A stretch of 64,000 nt of DNA from Cheiracanthium punctorium (Eukaryota > Arthropoda > Arachnida > Araneae > Cheiracanthiidae), in the NCBI GenBank assembly GCA_038373885.1, contig JAWZYV010012527.1, forward strand, positions 248,001 to 312,000, read 5' to 3'. Below the pieces are notes generated by a model. The model saw nothing but the letters and a program-made list of their open reading frames with translations, was not told the DNA's origin and made no database searches. Below, one piece after another: positions 21,641-32,590 of the stretch. The position numbers were made by a program, and so were the translations under genes. How positions within the stretch are numbered: position 1 is the first letter of the stretch; every line of letters starts with the position of its first letter.

Positions 21641-22110
21641 ACGTGTGTACGATCCCCGTACAAATAAAGTTCCTGCAGTCTGCTCGCGAAAACGAGGGAC
21701 CGAAAGTAAACGAACGGGTCACCAAAGAATTACATTTTTTGGCACCCATCCCTAGTTAGGCGAATTGAACCCTTTCTTAATTCCAAACAGCGTCCATGGA
21801 AGAAAGCAGAAATTCACGCTGTGCTTGGCGCTTTGGCAAAATTCCTGGTGTTGACTCATCGCCAGATTGCACGTGCAATTGTTTAGTTTCGTTCTCTCGA
21901 CTCGGCGAACGCACTGTAGTTAGAAAAACGGGACCCCGCATACTCACGAAGCGATGTGCACCCATCGAGAATGATATCCTGAAATGCGTCAGAGATAGGA
22001 AGGTAAGTATAGGCTGACTCAAACCACTTTTCATAGGGGAGGGGGGATTACGACGCAGGATCCCGTTCCAGGGGTCGTCGAGAAATTGAGAAAGAAAACA
22101 ACTCTTCGCT
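21641..22110. other. No gene; partly shared with the 56 kb element
   Basis: Around 21975-22080 there is ordered similarity to 56070-56200 (a GTCAGAGATAGGAAGGT block, then GCTGACTCAAACC, then CAGGGGTC). This suggests the left part of a decayed ACAGGGTGT-family element. A GTAAGT at 21999-22004 is not a credible splice donor, because the repeat relative lacks it. Confidence 0.4.
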
Positions 22111-22114
22111 AAAA

Positions 22115-22275
22115 CGTCTCGAGATGGTAGATGGCTGAAGTGTAAAGGTCCCGGGTTCGGGTCCCATCACGCGGCTGTCGATCGCGTTAGAGCCCCTCAG
22201 AAAGTTTTCCCGCCAAGGCATCCCTCCATCCTAGGCAGATCCCCCATTTTTTCCATAATTAAAAAAAAAAATTAG
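22115..22275 (+). mobile_element. tRNA-derived SINE
   Basis: GGTAGATGGCTGAAGTGTAA (A-box region) is followed by GGGTTCGGGTCCCATC (B-box region), then a short body and an A-rich tail at 22260-22272. The layout fits a polymerase III-transcribed SINE. No target duplication was identified. Confidence 0.5.
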
Positions 22276-22605
22276 AATGAACGTTGATATTCAAAGTCAT
22301 GTATACCCCCTGACCAGCTTTGTGGAAAGATATCTCCGACACGTTTTAGGATCAAACGGCCAAAATTTTGCACATCGCCTCATTGTTGTATGAGGTACAT
22401 TTTCTTAATAGGTAATTTTTTTTTGTAAGGGGATCGTATACAAATTTAAAAAGTGTCCCTTTTCGAAAATGACCGAAAAGAATGTTATATATAGCCTAAT
22501 CCTTTTTCCAACCTCATTCTGAACATTTATTCAATGGGCACTGCCCTCTTATCTCTAATGGATAAAGAATTAAAGCATGTAATAATATTTTTGTGGACAC
22601 CCTGT
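22276..22605. mobile_element. Right part of an ACAGGGTGT-family element
   Basis: It shares blocks with 56230-56340 (AACGTTGATATTCAAAGTCA, GAAAGATATC, then CATCGCCTCATTGTTGTATG). It ends GGACACCCTGTA at 22594-22605, matching the right end of the 55811-56879 element. Confidence 0.5.
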
Positions 22606-24179
22606 ATTTTCATTATTTATGGGTATCTTCGTTTTTTGTTTATAATATTTTCATGCTCATTTTTGATGAATGATTTCTCCTTTTAATTACAAGGTTCTCG
22701 CTGCAGTTTCACAATATGCTCTTTCTACTTTTTCGATGGCAACATTTAAAAAAAAATCACGTAACGGCATCTTCTGTGGATTTTTTCACGTTGTTTGGGT
22801 CATTTCCGCGTTTTTCTCTTTGGCCGTGCCCCCAAGGTTGAATGACTGGGCTGATTTTACCAAGCAACCTTTCGAAACCTTGCTATGTTTTGCTTTTTTT
22901 TTTTTTACTAGCACGTATGTAAGTGGTGGCACCTGATGAGTGAATCGAGTCTATGCAAATTTCCCTTTCCTTTTCAAAGTTATTCAGGCGTTGGTTCTGT
23001 CTCGTGGGTTTTTTCAAGCGATTTTAATTGTAGAAACATTGATTTTTCATGATAATTTCCATTTCTGTTGGAGGGGTAATCATCTACTAAAGGGCCTCAA
23101 AATTCGGAAGCCTCCTATGGCCCCAACATTCATAAACACGTACATAGGGGGCTATGGAGGCAAAAGCCCATCCCCACTCCCCCAAACCCGGATAGATGCG
23201 AAAAGCTTTAAAAATTCAAATTTGTCACTCATGAATTATGATATTTTATTTTAAAAATTGACGGCAAATTATTTCTAATGTTTTATGTGGGGGGAGGGGG
23301 TTAATTAAAAGTGGGAGATGTTGGTTTTAAAATTAATACTTACAGTTAATGTATGAAAGAAAGTTAAGCTTGGGCACAACATCACTAAAAAGTTCAGTAA
23401 TTATTTATGACTCTAACGAGGTACGTTGATAGTATGGGCTTGTGTTGTATGGTAAAGTGCTCGTGTTTTAACGTTATAAGAGAGTTATAACTATAATCTA
23501 GGTCACTATAACCGAGTTCATCAGTATTTGTAACCCCAGCCCTCCCTAAGCCAAAATTCTGGCATGCGCCCCTGCTTCCGACCCCGCATGGCTATGGGAT
23601 TCTGAGCAGTGTTGGTGTAGCCTACCCCTCCTAAGAGTTTGTAAAACTAATTTCGAATCCCCCTGTATTTCTATATAAATAAAACGAACTGTAAAATGTT
23701 AGTTGTTTGTTTGTCTGTGTCTCGCGTAGCTCCCAGACGGGTAATCGTAGACCTACCCAATTTTGTATGGAAGTTCTCCAGGACGGGTCCCGACATACCT
23801 CGAAGCGATGTTTTCGAAACTTGAATTATTTTAGGAGATATCGATAAAAAAAACATGTTAAAAAAGGCTCATTCTTGTTCTCCGCCATTTCGCAATTGTA
23901 GCCCTGCAGTGGAAAAAGTGAGGATTAAGCATATCGAGGTTGCCCTATTTGGTAAGTTTATTAAATGATGGAATAAGGAAAGAAAATAGGGAAGACCCAT
24001 GGATTATAATACCCTTTTAATATATAGCACTTGAGTGCGTATTTAAAATCTGAAAGTGTCAGATTTTTTCCATTCCGTTTTTTGATAAAGGCCAGTATAT
24101 CCAGAAGCTCTTCGGAATTAATATTGGACGAAACTAATTTGTTCCTTCTTGTAGGTTTGTATCATTTCACAATCTTATT
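22606..24179. other. No gene; one repeat-like start
   Basis: At about 23670-23830 a stretch with AACTGTAAAATGTTAG, GTTTGTTTGTCTGTGTC and then CTACCCAATTTTGTATGG resembles the 5' region of Helitron-type elements, such as the one at 47434, including a shared CCTCGAAGCGAT block. No 3' end was found. A possible hAT terminus lies near 23540-23575. Otherwise nothing was recognised. Confidence 0.4.
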
Positions 24180-24187
24180 TTTGTAAC

Positions 24188-24332
24188 CAGGGGCGGCCCG
24201 ACACGGTCAGCATCGCATCGGGGTGCCGGCTTCGGAGGGGCGTCCTTTCGAACTCAAAAACTAAGTAGAGCATAAAAGGGGGCGTCTTTTTTATATTAGC
24301 AGGGCGCGACACTTACTCTAGGGCCGCTCCTG
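24188..24332. mobile_element. hAT-type MITE with 8-bp target duplication
   Basis: This is a 145-bp element with ends CAGGGGCGGCCCGAC and, from the right, CAGGAGCGGCCCTAG. Perfect target duplication TTTGTAAC lies at 24180-24187 and 24333-24340. It is non-coding. Confidence 0.85.
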
Positions 24333-25500
24333 TTTGTAACCCTCTTAATTTTAAATTCCGTTCAGAATCTCTGAGAGATTTCAGTGCCAAGGAAGCCGGT
24401 GAGGAACAGGATTCTCTCCGAACAAGATTTATTAAGATGGCGAACCAACGGGTCGCCGAAGGCGGCTGGTATTTTCTACATACATTCTACCGATCACCGT
24501 GCCCTATTCTCGAGTCACCAACGCAAAAAGAAATAATCGCCCGCTATCACCTTTTCGGCAAACACACGCACAGAGGACGTGTATAATACTACTCCCCCCC
24601 CCCAAACACACACACACACACTCATACACAGCAATTAATTCTGGAGGAGGAGCCTCTATAGTTCCCCCCTTTATTCACGAGTGCTCCGTCCCGACAAGTC
24701 CATGTTTTACAATCGAGCAATTAGTGACGGCCATTCATTAACAGAGGCCGAAGAGAGGGGAGGAGGGTGGACATTGGCACCAGGCTAGTGACTCGGTCAT
24801 GTGTGGGGGGGGAGAGGGGGGGGGGCAAAAAGGAAGAATTTTAAATGTCCCGGAGTTATTGGCCTGTAAATATGAGAACATGGCTCGCGGCCATTCGCGA
24901 GTTCAGTTTGACTCCGCGCAGCGTCCTGATAATGGGTATTTGAACTCCGGCGAAGCGTGCACGGTAAATGGCTTTACAGGCTGAGGGAAAAATAGGCTTT
25001 TATTAGGGTGTCGGCTCCAAAAGTTCTAAAAGTTTGGAAGTGAATGACGAAAGCGCGGTTGCGTAGTGCATGGAGTGGGTGGTGCATGTTGTACGGGGGG
25101 TGGGTTCACTCTTTCGGATATAAAATCGGGGGGGGGACGTGTTCTCCCGTCTTACTTGACTGGAGTTTGAATGAAGTTCATTCTTTTTTCAGGAAGGAGG
25201 GGGGGGGAAGCCGTCCAAAAATAGTCGTGGCATTGTCTGGCTGTTTTCGTGGATTGTAATACGTTTCGAGGATTTACGAAAATAAATCTGGGGTTCACAT
25301 ATTTATATATATTTGAACGGAAGGCAGTGCGTTATTTATCATTAGAGTCGCATTTCGTTTCATGAAACTTTAGAGGAGGAATTTTGAATACAAGGTGATT
25401 ATAATGAAATGCCACTTGGATCAGTTGTTTGCAACTGAAGCAGGTTCCCACAAGTTTTGGCATGGGGGTAAGTCATTATTGAGAACATATTTTTTAACCC
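24333..25500. other. GC-richer unique-looking block, no gene confirmed
   Basis: This stretch is less AT-rich than its surroundings and has no repeat partner in the window. A 49-codon frame starts AAGATGGCGAAC at 24433 and runs to about 24585. A C run plus (CA)n lies at 24594-24630, and G runs lie near 24805-24825 and 25129-25136. It could be host sequence, but nothing proves transcription. Confidence 0.35.
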
Positions 25501-25507
25501 TAAATAC

Positions 25508-25870
25508 CCGTGGCTGAGAGTTTCTGCTCCCGAAACTGGAAGGGGAGAGGTGGCAGGTTCAAACCCCGTCCCACCTGCCGACCGAGCGGTTCGGAGTTTT
25601 CCGTGGTGTCAATACGGGCTAGGATCTCTGGTCCCGGAGTGGTCTGGGCGCTCAACTCCCATCCCATATAAGAACACGGCAAGTAAAGCAGCGTCCGGCT
25701 TGACCAGTGCCTGGGAGGATCCAGTCCCTCTCGGCTCGACAGCTGTGGGACCGTGTACGCTAATGGGAGCGGGTGCATACGCCAAATAAGTCGTGAATTC
25801 AATGTGCTCCAAGATGTTAAACGAAGGGCCTTCTCCTTATAGGCCTGGGACCCCAGTGCAGTCAATCTGC
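25508..25870 (+). mobile_element. SINE, (CAA)-tailed family, copy with tRNA-like head
   Basis: The head shows CGTGGCTGAGAG (A-box region) and GGCAGGTTCAAACCCCG (B-box). The body matches the other copies: GGAGTGGTCTGGGCGCT, AAGAACACGGCAAGTAAAGC, CTCGACAGCTGTGGGACCG, GCTAATGGGAGCGGGTGC. It is the only copy here that preserves a recognisable tRNA-type head. The 3' end is diverged and no CAA tail remains. Long frames on both strands are artefacts of the SINE. Confidence 0.7.
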
Positions 25871-26186
25871 CTTAATCCACAAGCATTAGCCCTGAATACG
25901 CCATACAAAAATTAAGTAAACATACAATTTTTAAAAGTAGAAGCTTTTTATTGTGGAGCCTAAAGTTTTTGTACATTTTTATATATTTTTACTACATTTT
26001 TATGTTATGCCTTTGTGGCCTAAAAGGCATAAAATAAAAATCTATTCTTAGAAAGATGCGCTTTAAATGAATGAAAGTTTCAAAACGAAGAAAACTTTTC
26101 ACAAAAGTATCACTTTTGCAAGAGATGAAAATTTTATGTTCAAAATATGTTTTAAAGTATTTGAGACCTTTGCAGTACAGATATTA

Positions 26187-27044
26187 CCCAGCAAGCGCAC
26201 ACACGTATAAATTACGTATTCCCGATGTCGAAATGTCGAAAATAGGTCGAGGAAAAATTACAGAAAAAATTGGCGTTTAAAAGAGATCAAACATACATTG
26301 TGTTGTCGACGTTATAAAGAGCCGTTCTACGTTGGTCAGGGAGGCAGCTGATCGACTGCTATGTTGGTCACCCTCACGAGATTTATGTTCCGTCTATAGA
26401 TCGCCGATTTTCCGCTCATGGATTCGGCGGTCTGAGAGACCGGTCATCCATTGTTATCTCTCACGGTCACCCCTAACGGGTGATAAGCCGTCTATACTCG
26501 GGGCACAGCTAACCTGATAATGGTGGGAATGCTGCAGACCGTGTGATTCCGCCGCTTTCAAATAGTTCTTTCCGTTTGCCCTGCTTTTTACAGAACTAAG
26601 ACATTTATCAACTATTAAGTGCTAAAATAAAGTGTATGTTATAAAATAATTGCATATTTATCTTATTTGAATTCAATAATTAAAAGGATTACGAAATTAA
26701 GTCAGAAATTAGATGTAACGCCTTCGTAGACGCTTGACCAATGATAGACCTCTTTCGAGCTGGCGGGAATCAGAAATGCAGATTCGCCTTGCGATTGGGT
26801 TGCTTTGTGATATTGACAGTCAAATAATTGGAAAGAGAAACGAGTGTCGGAGTGATACATTCGAAAAGTAGTGAAAAGGCTCCTCTAGACTTCTCCTCTG
26901 TTATCAGGTAAGGTTTGCCCCGAGTATAGAAGTTCAGCGCTCGACGGGCAAACAGGTGGACATATCCAACGATTTTTAACGTCGATGATTACGTCGAAAC
27001 TACGTCGTCGGCGATGTTAATTCGATGTATCGTGGCTGACTGGG
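26187..27044. mobile_element. Inner element of the nested set
   Basis: Ends CCCAGCAAGCGCACA and, from the right, CCCAGTCAGCCACGA are bounded on each side by TTA. Sub-terminal sequence is rich in CGAC/GTCG words (CGATGTCGAAATGTCG, GATTACGTCGAAACTACGTC). Non-coding. Confidence 0.5.
26490..26928. mobile_element. Innermost inverted-repeat segment of the nested set
   Basis: CTATACTCGGGGCACAGC then TAACCTGATAA at the left is inverted at the right as TTATCAGGTAAGG then TTTGCCCCGAGTATAG. It may be an insertion or an inner arm pair of the enclosing element. Confidence 0.4.
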
Positions 27045-27259
27045 TTATGACTTAGCGAGTGCCTTTTTTAAAGAATTTGAGCTGGACCCATATTCCAGCT
27101 GAAGTGGAAAATTGATCTTTATATTTATAGCATATCTTTGACAGAATACATTTTCATTTTGTGCTTTTTAGGGCTCCACAATAAAAAGCTTCTACTTTTA
27201 AAAATTACATTTTTACTTAATTTTATTAGTAACAAATGAAACACATGTTCTATTTATAA

Positions 27260-27370
27260 CTAAAGTTTTAATGTGTAAGTAAAGAAATACCTTGGAATCC
27301 CTCTTCCTGCACCGGGAATCGAACCTGGGTTTCCTGGCTGCTTAACCAAATGGGATTCAGCAAAAACCTC
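27260..27370 (-). mobile_element. tRNA-derived SINE fragment
   Basis: The minus strand carries TTTGGTTAAGCAGCC (A-box region) and CCAGGTTCGATTCCCGG (B-box) at tRNA-like spacing, followed by TGCAGGAAGAGG. It could be a tRNA pseudogene. Boundaries are approximate. Confidence 0.45.
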
Positions 27371-28539
27371 AATATTTATATAAAGTGGAGACGCCTTGCT
27401 TTTAAGCGAGACCCGATTGTAAGGAAGTTATTTTCTTGGGGGTATTTTAAACTATTGAATTGCGTTGTGACATGAAAAATCCAGGTTCCATTGCACTTAG
27501 TTGCAGTAAAGAAAAAAGACATTGGATGCTTAAAACTATTTATTTAAAATATACTATTGAAATATTATTATAACGGGCGGCGGTGGCTCAGCGAAAATAA
27601 AATGACGTCCTATATGGACAGTGCAATTAAGATGGAATGATTTAAAAATGACGCCAGCACAGAATGACTCATTGGCGAGAACAATAACTTGGCTGAGATT
27701 AATAGCGCCCATTCCAGAGCAACCCTAACAGTTAATCCAATTAAATTACAATGACGTCATCGCGAGCCAATCATTTTAAAGTCGTCGCAGGGGAACAACT
27801 AAATAACATACGCCAGCAGGATGCCAAGAGGAAACTCAAAAAGGCCGTTGATTTTGCAAACGGACGCAATATAATCTATTTTTAGCACACCGGTCTGGAG
27901 AGACGGAACAATTAAGAACAAAAAGAATAGTGCATACAGGGAAAAGTAAATATACACATTTAAAAGCCAAAATGGCAGAAAAATGAAAGACAGAAGTGAT
28001 TTAGAATTCTTGAATTTTGGATAGATTACATTAAAGAAAGCCAAAGTAAATGATAATTAAATTAGATATGTGATCTTCATCACACCGATGACGGAAAGAC
28101 AAAATACAATTTCATTAAAAAGCTTCTGAAAACCTCCCAGCATTCCAAAATAATAGCATGACCACTATCTACACCCACATTTTCACGAAAAAAATGCTAC
28201 AGGTATTTTGGAACAAAATTTAACGGTCAATATCATGAGAACTTCATGAGCCGACTTTTATCTTGCGGACATCGTGTATGAACTTTCCAATAAAAATGTG
28301 AGACAGAAATTATGCAATTCTCATCTCTTTGTCCCGTTTCGTGAGAATCACCCACATATAGATTGTACACCCGACGCGTTTAATGACGTTCTCTCAAAGG
28401 TTAGTTCAAAAAATGTCCGTAAGGTGACGTTTGCATTGAAAACCGGCTCATGAAGTGACTCAAATGAGTCAACTAATGTTCAAAAACTATTGAATACATG
28501 TCGAGACTGTTTGTACATTTCGAGTGAGTCGTTTCCATT
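27371..28539. other. No gene; possible SINE head and CRE-like site
   Basis: GGCGGCGGTGGCTCAGCG at 27577-27594 looks like a truncated tRNA-type head. TGACGTCA occurs at 27753-27760 in unique-looking sequence. Around 28084-28130 there is weak similarity to 55126-55175. The 81-codon minus-strand hydrophobic frame at 27799-28044 is not convincing. Confidence 0.35.
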
Positions 28540-28540
28540 T

Positions 28541-28742
28541 AGGGATGGACGCGAGACGCGAGAATTCTCGCATTGTCTCGCGTTCTCGCATTGTCTCGCG
28601 AGACGAGACAGGCATTTTTTTTGCGAGACGAGACGCGAGACGAGAAAGAAAATATTTTGCGGGACGAGACGCGAGACGAGACAGAGTCTTGTCTCGCGCG
28701 AGATTTCTCGCGAGAATTCTCGCATTTTTTTCCGTCTCGCAT
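28541..28742. repeat. GAGACG/CTCGCGAGAC-rich repeat, copy 1
   Basis: It begins GGGATGGACGCGAGACGCG. It is built almost wholly of CGAGAC and GTCTCG words on both strands, with short T-rich spacers. All six overlapping frames are arginine-rich shadows. An inverted relative is at 36971-37155. The GGGATGGAC start suggests a transposon terminus. Confidence 0.6.
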
Positions 28743-29400
28743 AAATACGATCTGAAAAGCGACAATTTGCCTGAAGCCTCTACCGTTTAACTTGCGTCTC
28801 CTTCGTTTTCGGTCCTGGTATACTATCAGCACTCTACAATACGCACAAACACGTAACATTTAAAATTAGAACAGACGAGAGATATACAAAACACACAAAG
28901 GAGAGGATAAAGAAAGAGGCGGAAAAAAAAAAGAAAACAGAGAAGAGTTGAAAGAAAAATAATAAGTAAATAGGAAAGGCGGTACGGTATGTTCAAATCT
29001 GACCACTTTTAGACGGGGCCCGGGGCATTAAGTTTGGGGCCCCCATTACTATCCCTTTTTTACGCATTAAGCCCCTTTACTGAGCCCCCCTTTTTTAAGC
29101 ATTTTAACCCAGTTTTGACCGCTGTTGTACTCGAAAATTGCATTTCAGTTAACTGTAGTTTTTGTACTTTAATCAGATCGTATTTATCACCCCAAAAAAA
29201 TATCTCTAACTTGATCTAGTGATAGACAATTAGGTAATACCTATATTATAGAGGAAATTCAGTTTTTTCCCCACAATTACTATTTCAGTACATATGAATT
29301 TATAATTTAGATAATCGGGATATATATATGGGCCCCCTTTTTCTTCAGGGGCACCGGACTACCGCCCCCCCTTGCCCCTGTGATAATCCGGTTTCGGGTA
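28743..29400. other. No gene; possible transposon ends
   Basis: GACGGGGCCCGGGGCATTAA near 29014 and GCACCGGACTACCGCCCC near 29350 look like non-autonomous transposon ends, but they do not form a clean inverted pair. The rest is AT-rich with no exon signal. Confidence 0.3.
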
Positions 29401-30347
29401 TATCAGAGAGAGATTAGAAGTAGAGCAACTTGCATTCGCATTGATGCTTAGTCTGAGTAGGTTGAAATATGGTTGAATATCCTTGGTTGAAATATCCTTG
29501 TACCGATATTATCCTCATACTTTCCAGCACGTTGCGGCGTGCGTAGGGGGGGGGGGCGCCCACCCTGGTGACAACTTTCTAGGGGCGGTTAAATCCCTAT
29601 CGTTGGCCTATTTTAAAGAGATTAAAATGACATTTTTTATTCTTATATATTAATATCGGACGGAAAGAAATGCAAGCAATTTTTTTAAAAACTATTTCTC
29701 TTTTCGTTTATATTATCATGTTTTCCCTTCCTTCGGCTTGCAAAACTTTTATAAATTTTTTTCCTCCCCATCATTTTATCTTGCAGTTGGGTTCCTATTC
29801 TAAAATTATCTTCGCCTGTTAGACGTCTTTTCATTTTTTTTAAAAATCCACACTGGATATACATTAGGGGGATTATGGTTTAATTTTTCTGTAAACAGGG
29901 CGACCATAACGACTGTAGTACTATCGCTAAAAATTATTGTGGAAAAGTACAAACGGATAGTCGTCAACAAATTAACTGTTCAGTAATTTAAAATATAAAC
30001 AAAAAATAAGACGTCTATTAACCAACTGAGATACTATAATGAAATCTAAAAATGCACACACGGTAATGTTATTGGAAATATTAGGCAAATAATTATAATT
30101 ATCGTTAATATAATCTTGTTTTCATTAATATAAAAATTACACATATTTTAGAGACTTGAAATTGACGTTAAAGTAAATAGTAGAGATTTAATAAAGACGT
30201 ACTATATCCGCTTTATTCGTAATATTGCTATTAGGTGTACCGGGAAATAATGTCATTTACAGTAAATTCAAACAAATAAGTTCTTAATTACCACAAAGCT
30301 CTGCCTAAACATAGGATTTGTATTTTTTATATTTCAACGTAAGATAC

Positions 30348-30378
<31 letters not shown>

Positions 30379-31976
30379 GAGAGAGAGAGTTGTCATCGAT
30401 CCTTTTTAGAGAACTAATTTCAGAATGAAAATAAATTTATTTTTAGGTATTCGCGGGGGCTGTATTTTACATCAAGAATTTTATCGATATTTATTTTTTT
30501 TTAGAGAGGAGGAATGTGTGAAAAGAACGTTCTGGTTGCCTACCCCCCCCCTCCCTCCCTTCCGTTCCACAAGTTACGAATATGGATATTATATTATATA
30601 TACATATGTATAGATATGCTGGACTTCCATGTGCTTTCTATCACTCCAGATTGGTATGTCGATTTTTCAGCGCTTTTTCAATTATTTTGATATCTTATTG
30701 TTTTCCTTTTTTCCTTATTTATAGTACGATAGAGCCTAAAACGTGTGGAGTGAATATCTCTTTTGATATGCCACACAACCGAAATCCTACTATTTTGTTT
30801 GTCTTTAATTATAATCTACTGGTTATGGCTCCTGACGATGGTGCCAGTGGTTATAATTCCCGTTCCATTCTCATTTGGCTCAGCATCTATTTTTTTTTTC
30901 CACTTGTGGTTTGTAATTCTTGCTTCTGCTGTTATATATTTTTTCATGCGGGGTATGTCATATTTGCAGAATATTTTGTGTTTTACTTATTAGTTATATA
31001 TATACAGGGTGATTCTCTACTAGACTGCCGAACTTGGAGGGGTGTAGGGGTGCAGAGACGGTTCAGAAAAACATAGTAATATATGGGCGGAAACGTCATC
31101 TTCATGTGCCTATTAATAATCCCTTTGGAAGAAGTGTTGAAGTGTGCGCCTCATTTCTTAACCAAGTTTCATAAACAATGGGCTTTCCTCAGACAATGGA
31201 AAAGAAGAAAAGAATGGAAAGAAGAAAATATTTTGTTATGCAAATATTTATAATAATAAAATAAAAGCAACTAACAAGCTGTAATCATATTTTTACATTG
31301 GCGTAAATTGGCATATAACATTGGCGCGGTGCTAGGGCAAACTGCTTCCTGTTGCAGAAAACATTTTCGGAACAGAAAAAGCGGATGTCCTTCAGAAAGA
31401 TTCCCTCTTTTTCTTGGAAATCGGGCGTCCAGTTTGAAGGTCAACAGATATCCTAATTAGTTGCTCCACGTGCCTGAAATTTTTCAAGGGGTGCGACAGA
31501 TTCTTTCCCTTAGGGATTAGCCCCCCGCCCCCTCGTTGTTCCACAATTCTATGGTTGTTCCTTTCAGGCGGAAGCATACTCGCATACTAGCATACTCCAT
31601 CGTAGGATAGGGGTGGAACACCCAAGAATCAACAAAGATGAAGAAAAAAGTGACGGGGACGGGAGGTGGGGTGGGGGGGGAGTTACTGTATTTTCAGACA
31701 AAATGATGCGTCTTGTGGGATAAATTTTAGAAATGATCGTAATATGGAAATTTGACAACGTGAAAAAAAACTGGACATTTTTGTCGTTTTCTGAACACTT
31801 GTATATCCGAAAAGGTGTGGGGAAAAAACGCCCATAATTTTTACTAAATATTGGACATAAACATTATTCGTTTTGTAATATACACGAGAAAGGTAATTGG
31901 ATCTTATGTCCAAATTCTTTTTGTTTTGGGGTAAAAGGGTGAACTTTCAGTTCAGTAGGTCTGGGAGTGAAAAACC
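29401..31976. other. Long stretch with no confirmed gene
   Basis: Near 30340-30380 a 30-bp T run is followed by a GA run. TATATATACAGGGTGATT at 30998-31015 is a left end of the ACAGGGTGT family, without a right partner. The longest frame of the window (30582-31076, 164 codons) is T-rich, hydrophobic and runs into that repeat end, so it is not called. Confidence 0.4.
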
Positions 31977-31978
31977 TC

Positions 31979-32590
31979 TTAGAAAAGCTATTGTTGTTAG
32001 GTTTTCCTAAGCATATAACATATGAACCATAGCACTAGCGTCGGGGGGGGGGCACAAGGGGTCACGTGTCCCTCCCACCGTGCCTCCCCCAACTTGCGTC
32101 TCAAAAAATTTTTTAAATAAACATTTGTTTGAAAATTTGAAAAACTTTCGTTTCCTGCTCTTATATTCGATATGTGCCCCCCCCCCTCCCTCAAAGCTTT
32201 CCTGTACCCCTCCAAAATTTCAGTAGGTCAGGACGCAATGATAAGCCTTCCTCAGGAAGCTATTGTTATTAGGTTTTCCTAAGCGTATAATACAAATGAG
32301 CCACAGGTTTTGCGTTGGGGAGGACGCAGGGGGGGGGGGCACGTATCCCCCTTTGCCCCAACTTCCTCTCAAAATCTTTTAAAGAAACTTCCCTTTTCTG
32401 CTCTTAAATTCAATAGGTGACACCTCAAATCTTTCATGTGCCCCTCCAAATTTCTGTTGGTCTGGAAACAATGATAAGCCTTCCTTAGGAAGCTACTGTT
32501 ACTAGGTTAGGTATTGTTTTAAGCGTAAAATACATATGAACCATAGACGTAGTGTCGGGGGGGGGTACAAAGGGGGGCACGTGACCCCCA
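31979..32590 (+). repeat. Tandem array of about 235-270 bp units
   Basis: Three units begin GAAGCTATTGTTRTTAGG-like at about 31981, 32256 and 32488. Each has AAGCRTATAAYAYATATGARCCATAG, then a G run, a GGCACGTG-type block and a TTTCCTGCTCTTA block. The third unit is incomplete. Unit-to-unit divergence is high. Confidence 0.6.

Larger units (their letters stand above)
25909..27227. mobile_element. Outer element of a nested set
   Basis: Inverted ends of about 58 bp with longer imperfect arms (about 200 bp): left AAAATTAAGTAAACATAC then AGTAGAAGCTTTTTATTGTG, mirrored at 27168-27227. The interior is occupied by a second element (26187-27044). Non-coding. Confidence 0.6.

Noticed and set aside
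21999..22004. GTAAGT splice-donor-like site after a 74-codon frame
   Set aside because: The related repeat at 56084 lacks it, and no acceptor or exon partner is visible.
25500..25865. 121-codon minus-strand frame and plus-strand partners
   Set aside because: They fall inside a SINE copy; equivalent frames are broken in the other copies.
28480..28860. Six overlapping arginine-rich frames
   Set aside because: All are shadows of the CGAGAC-rich repeat, which lacks stops in every frame.
30582..31076. 164-codon plus-strand frame, the longest in the window
   Set aside because: It is T-rich, hydrophobic throughout, has no recognisable motif, and runs into the end of a CAGGGTGT-family repeat.
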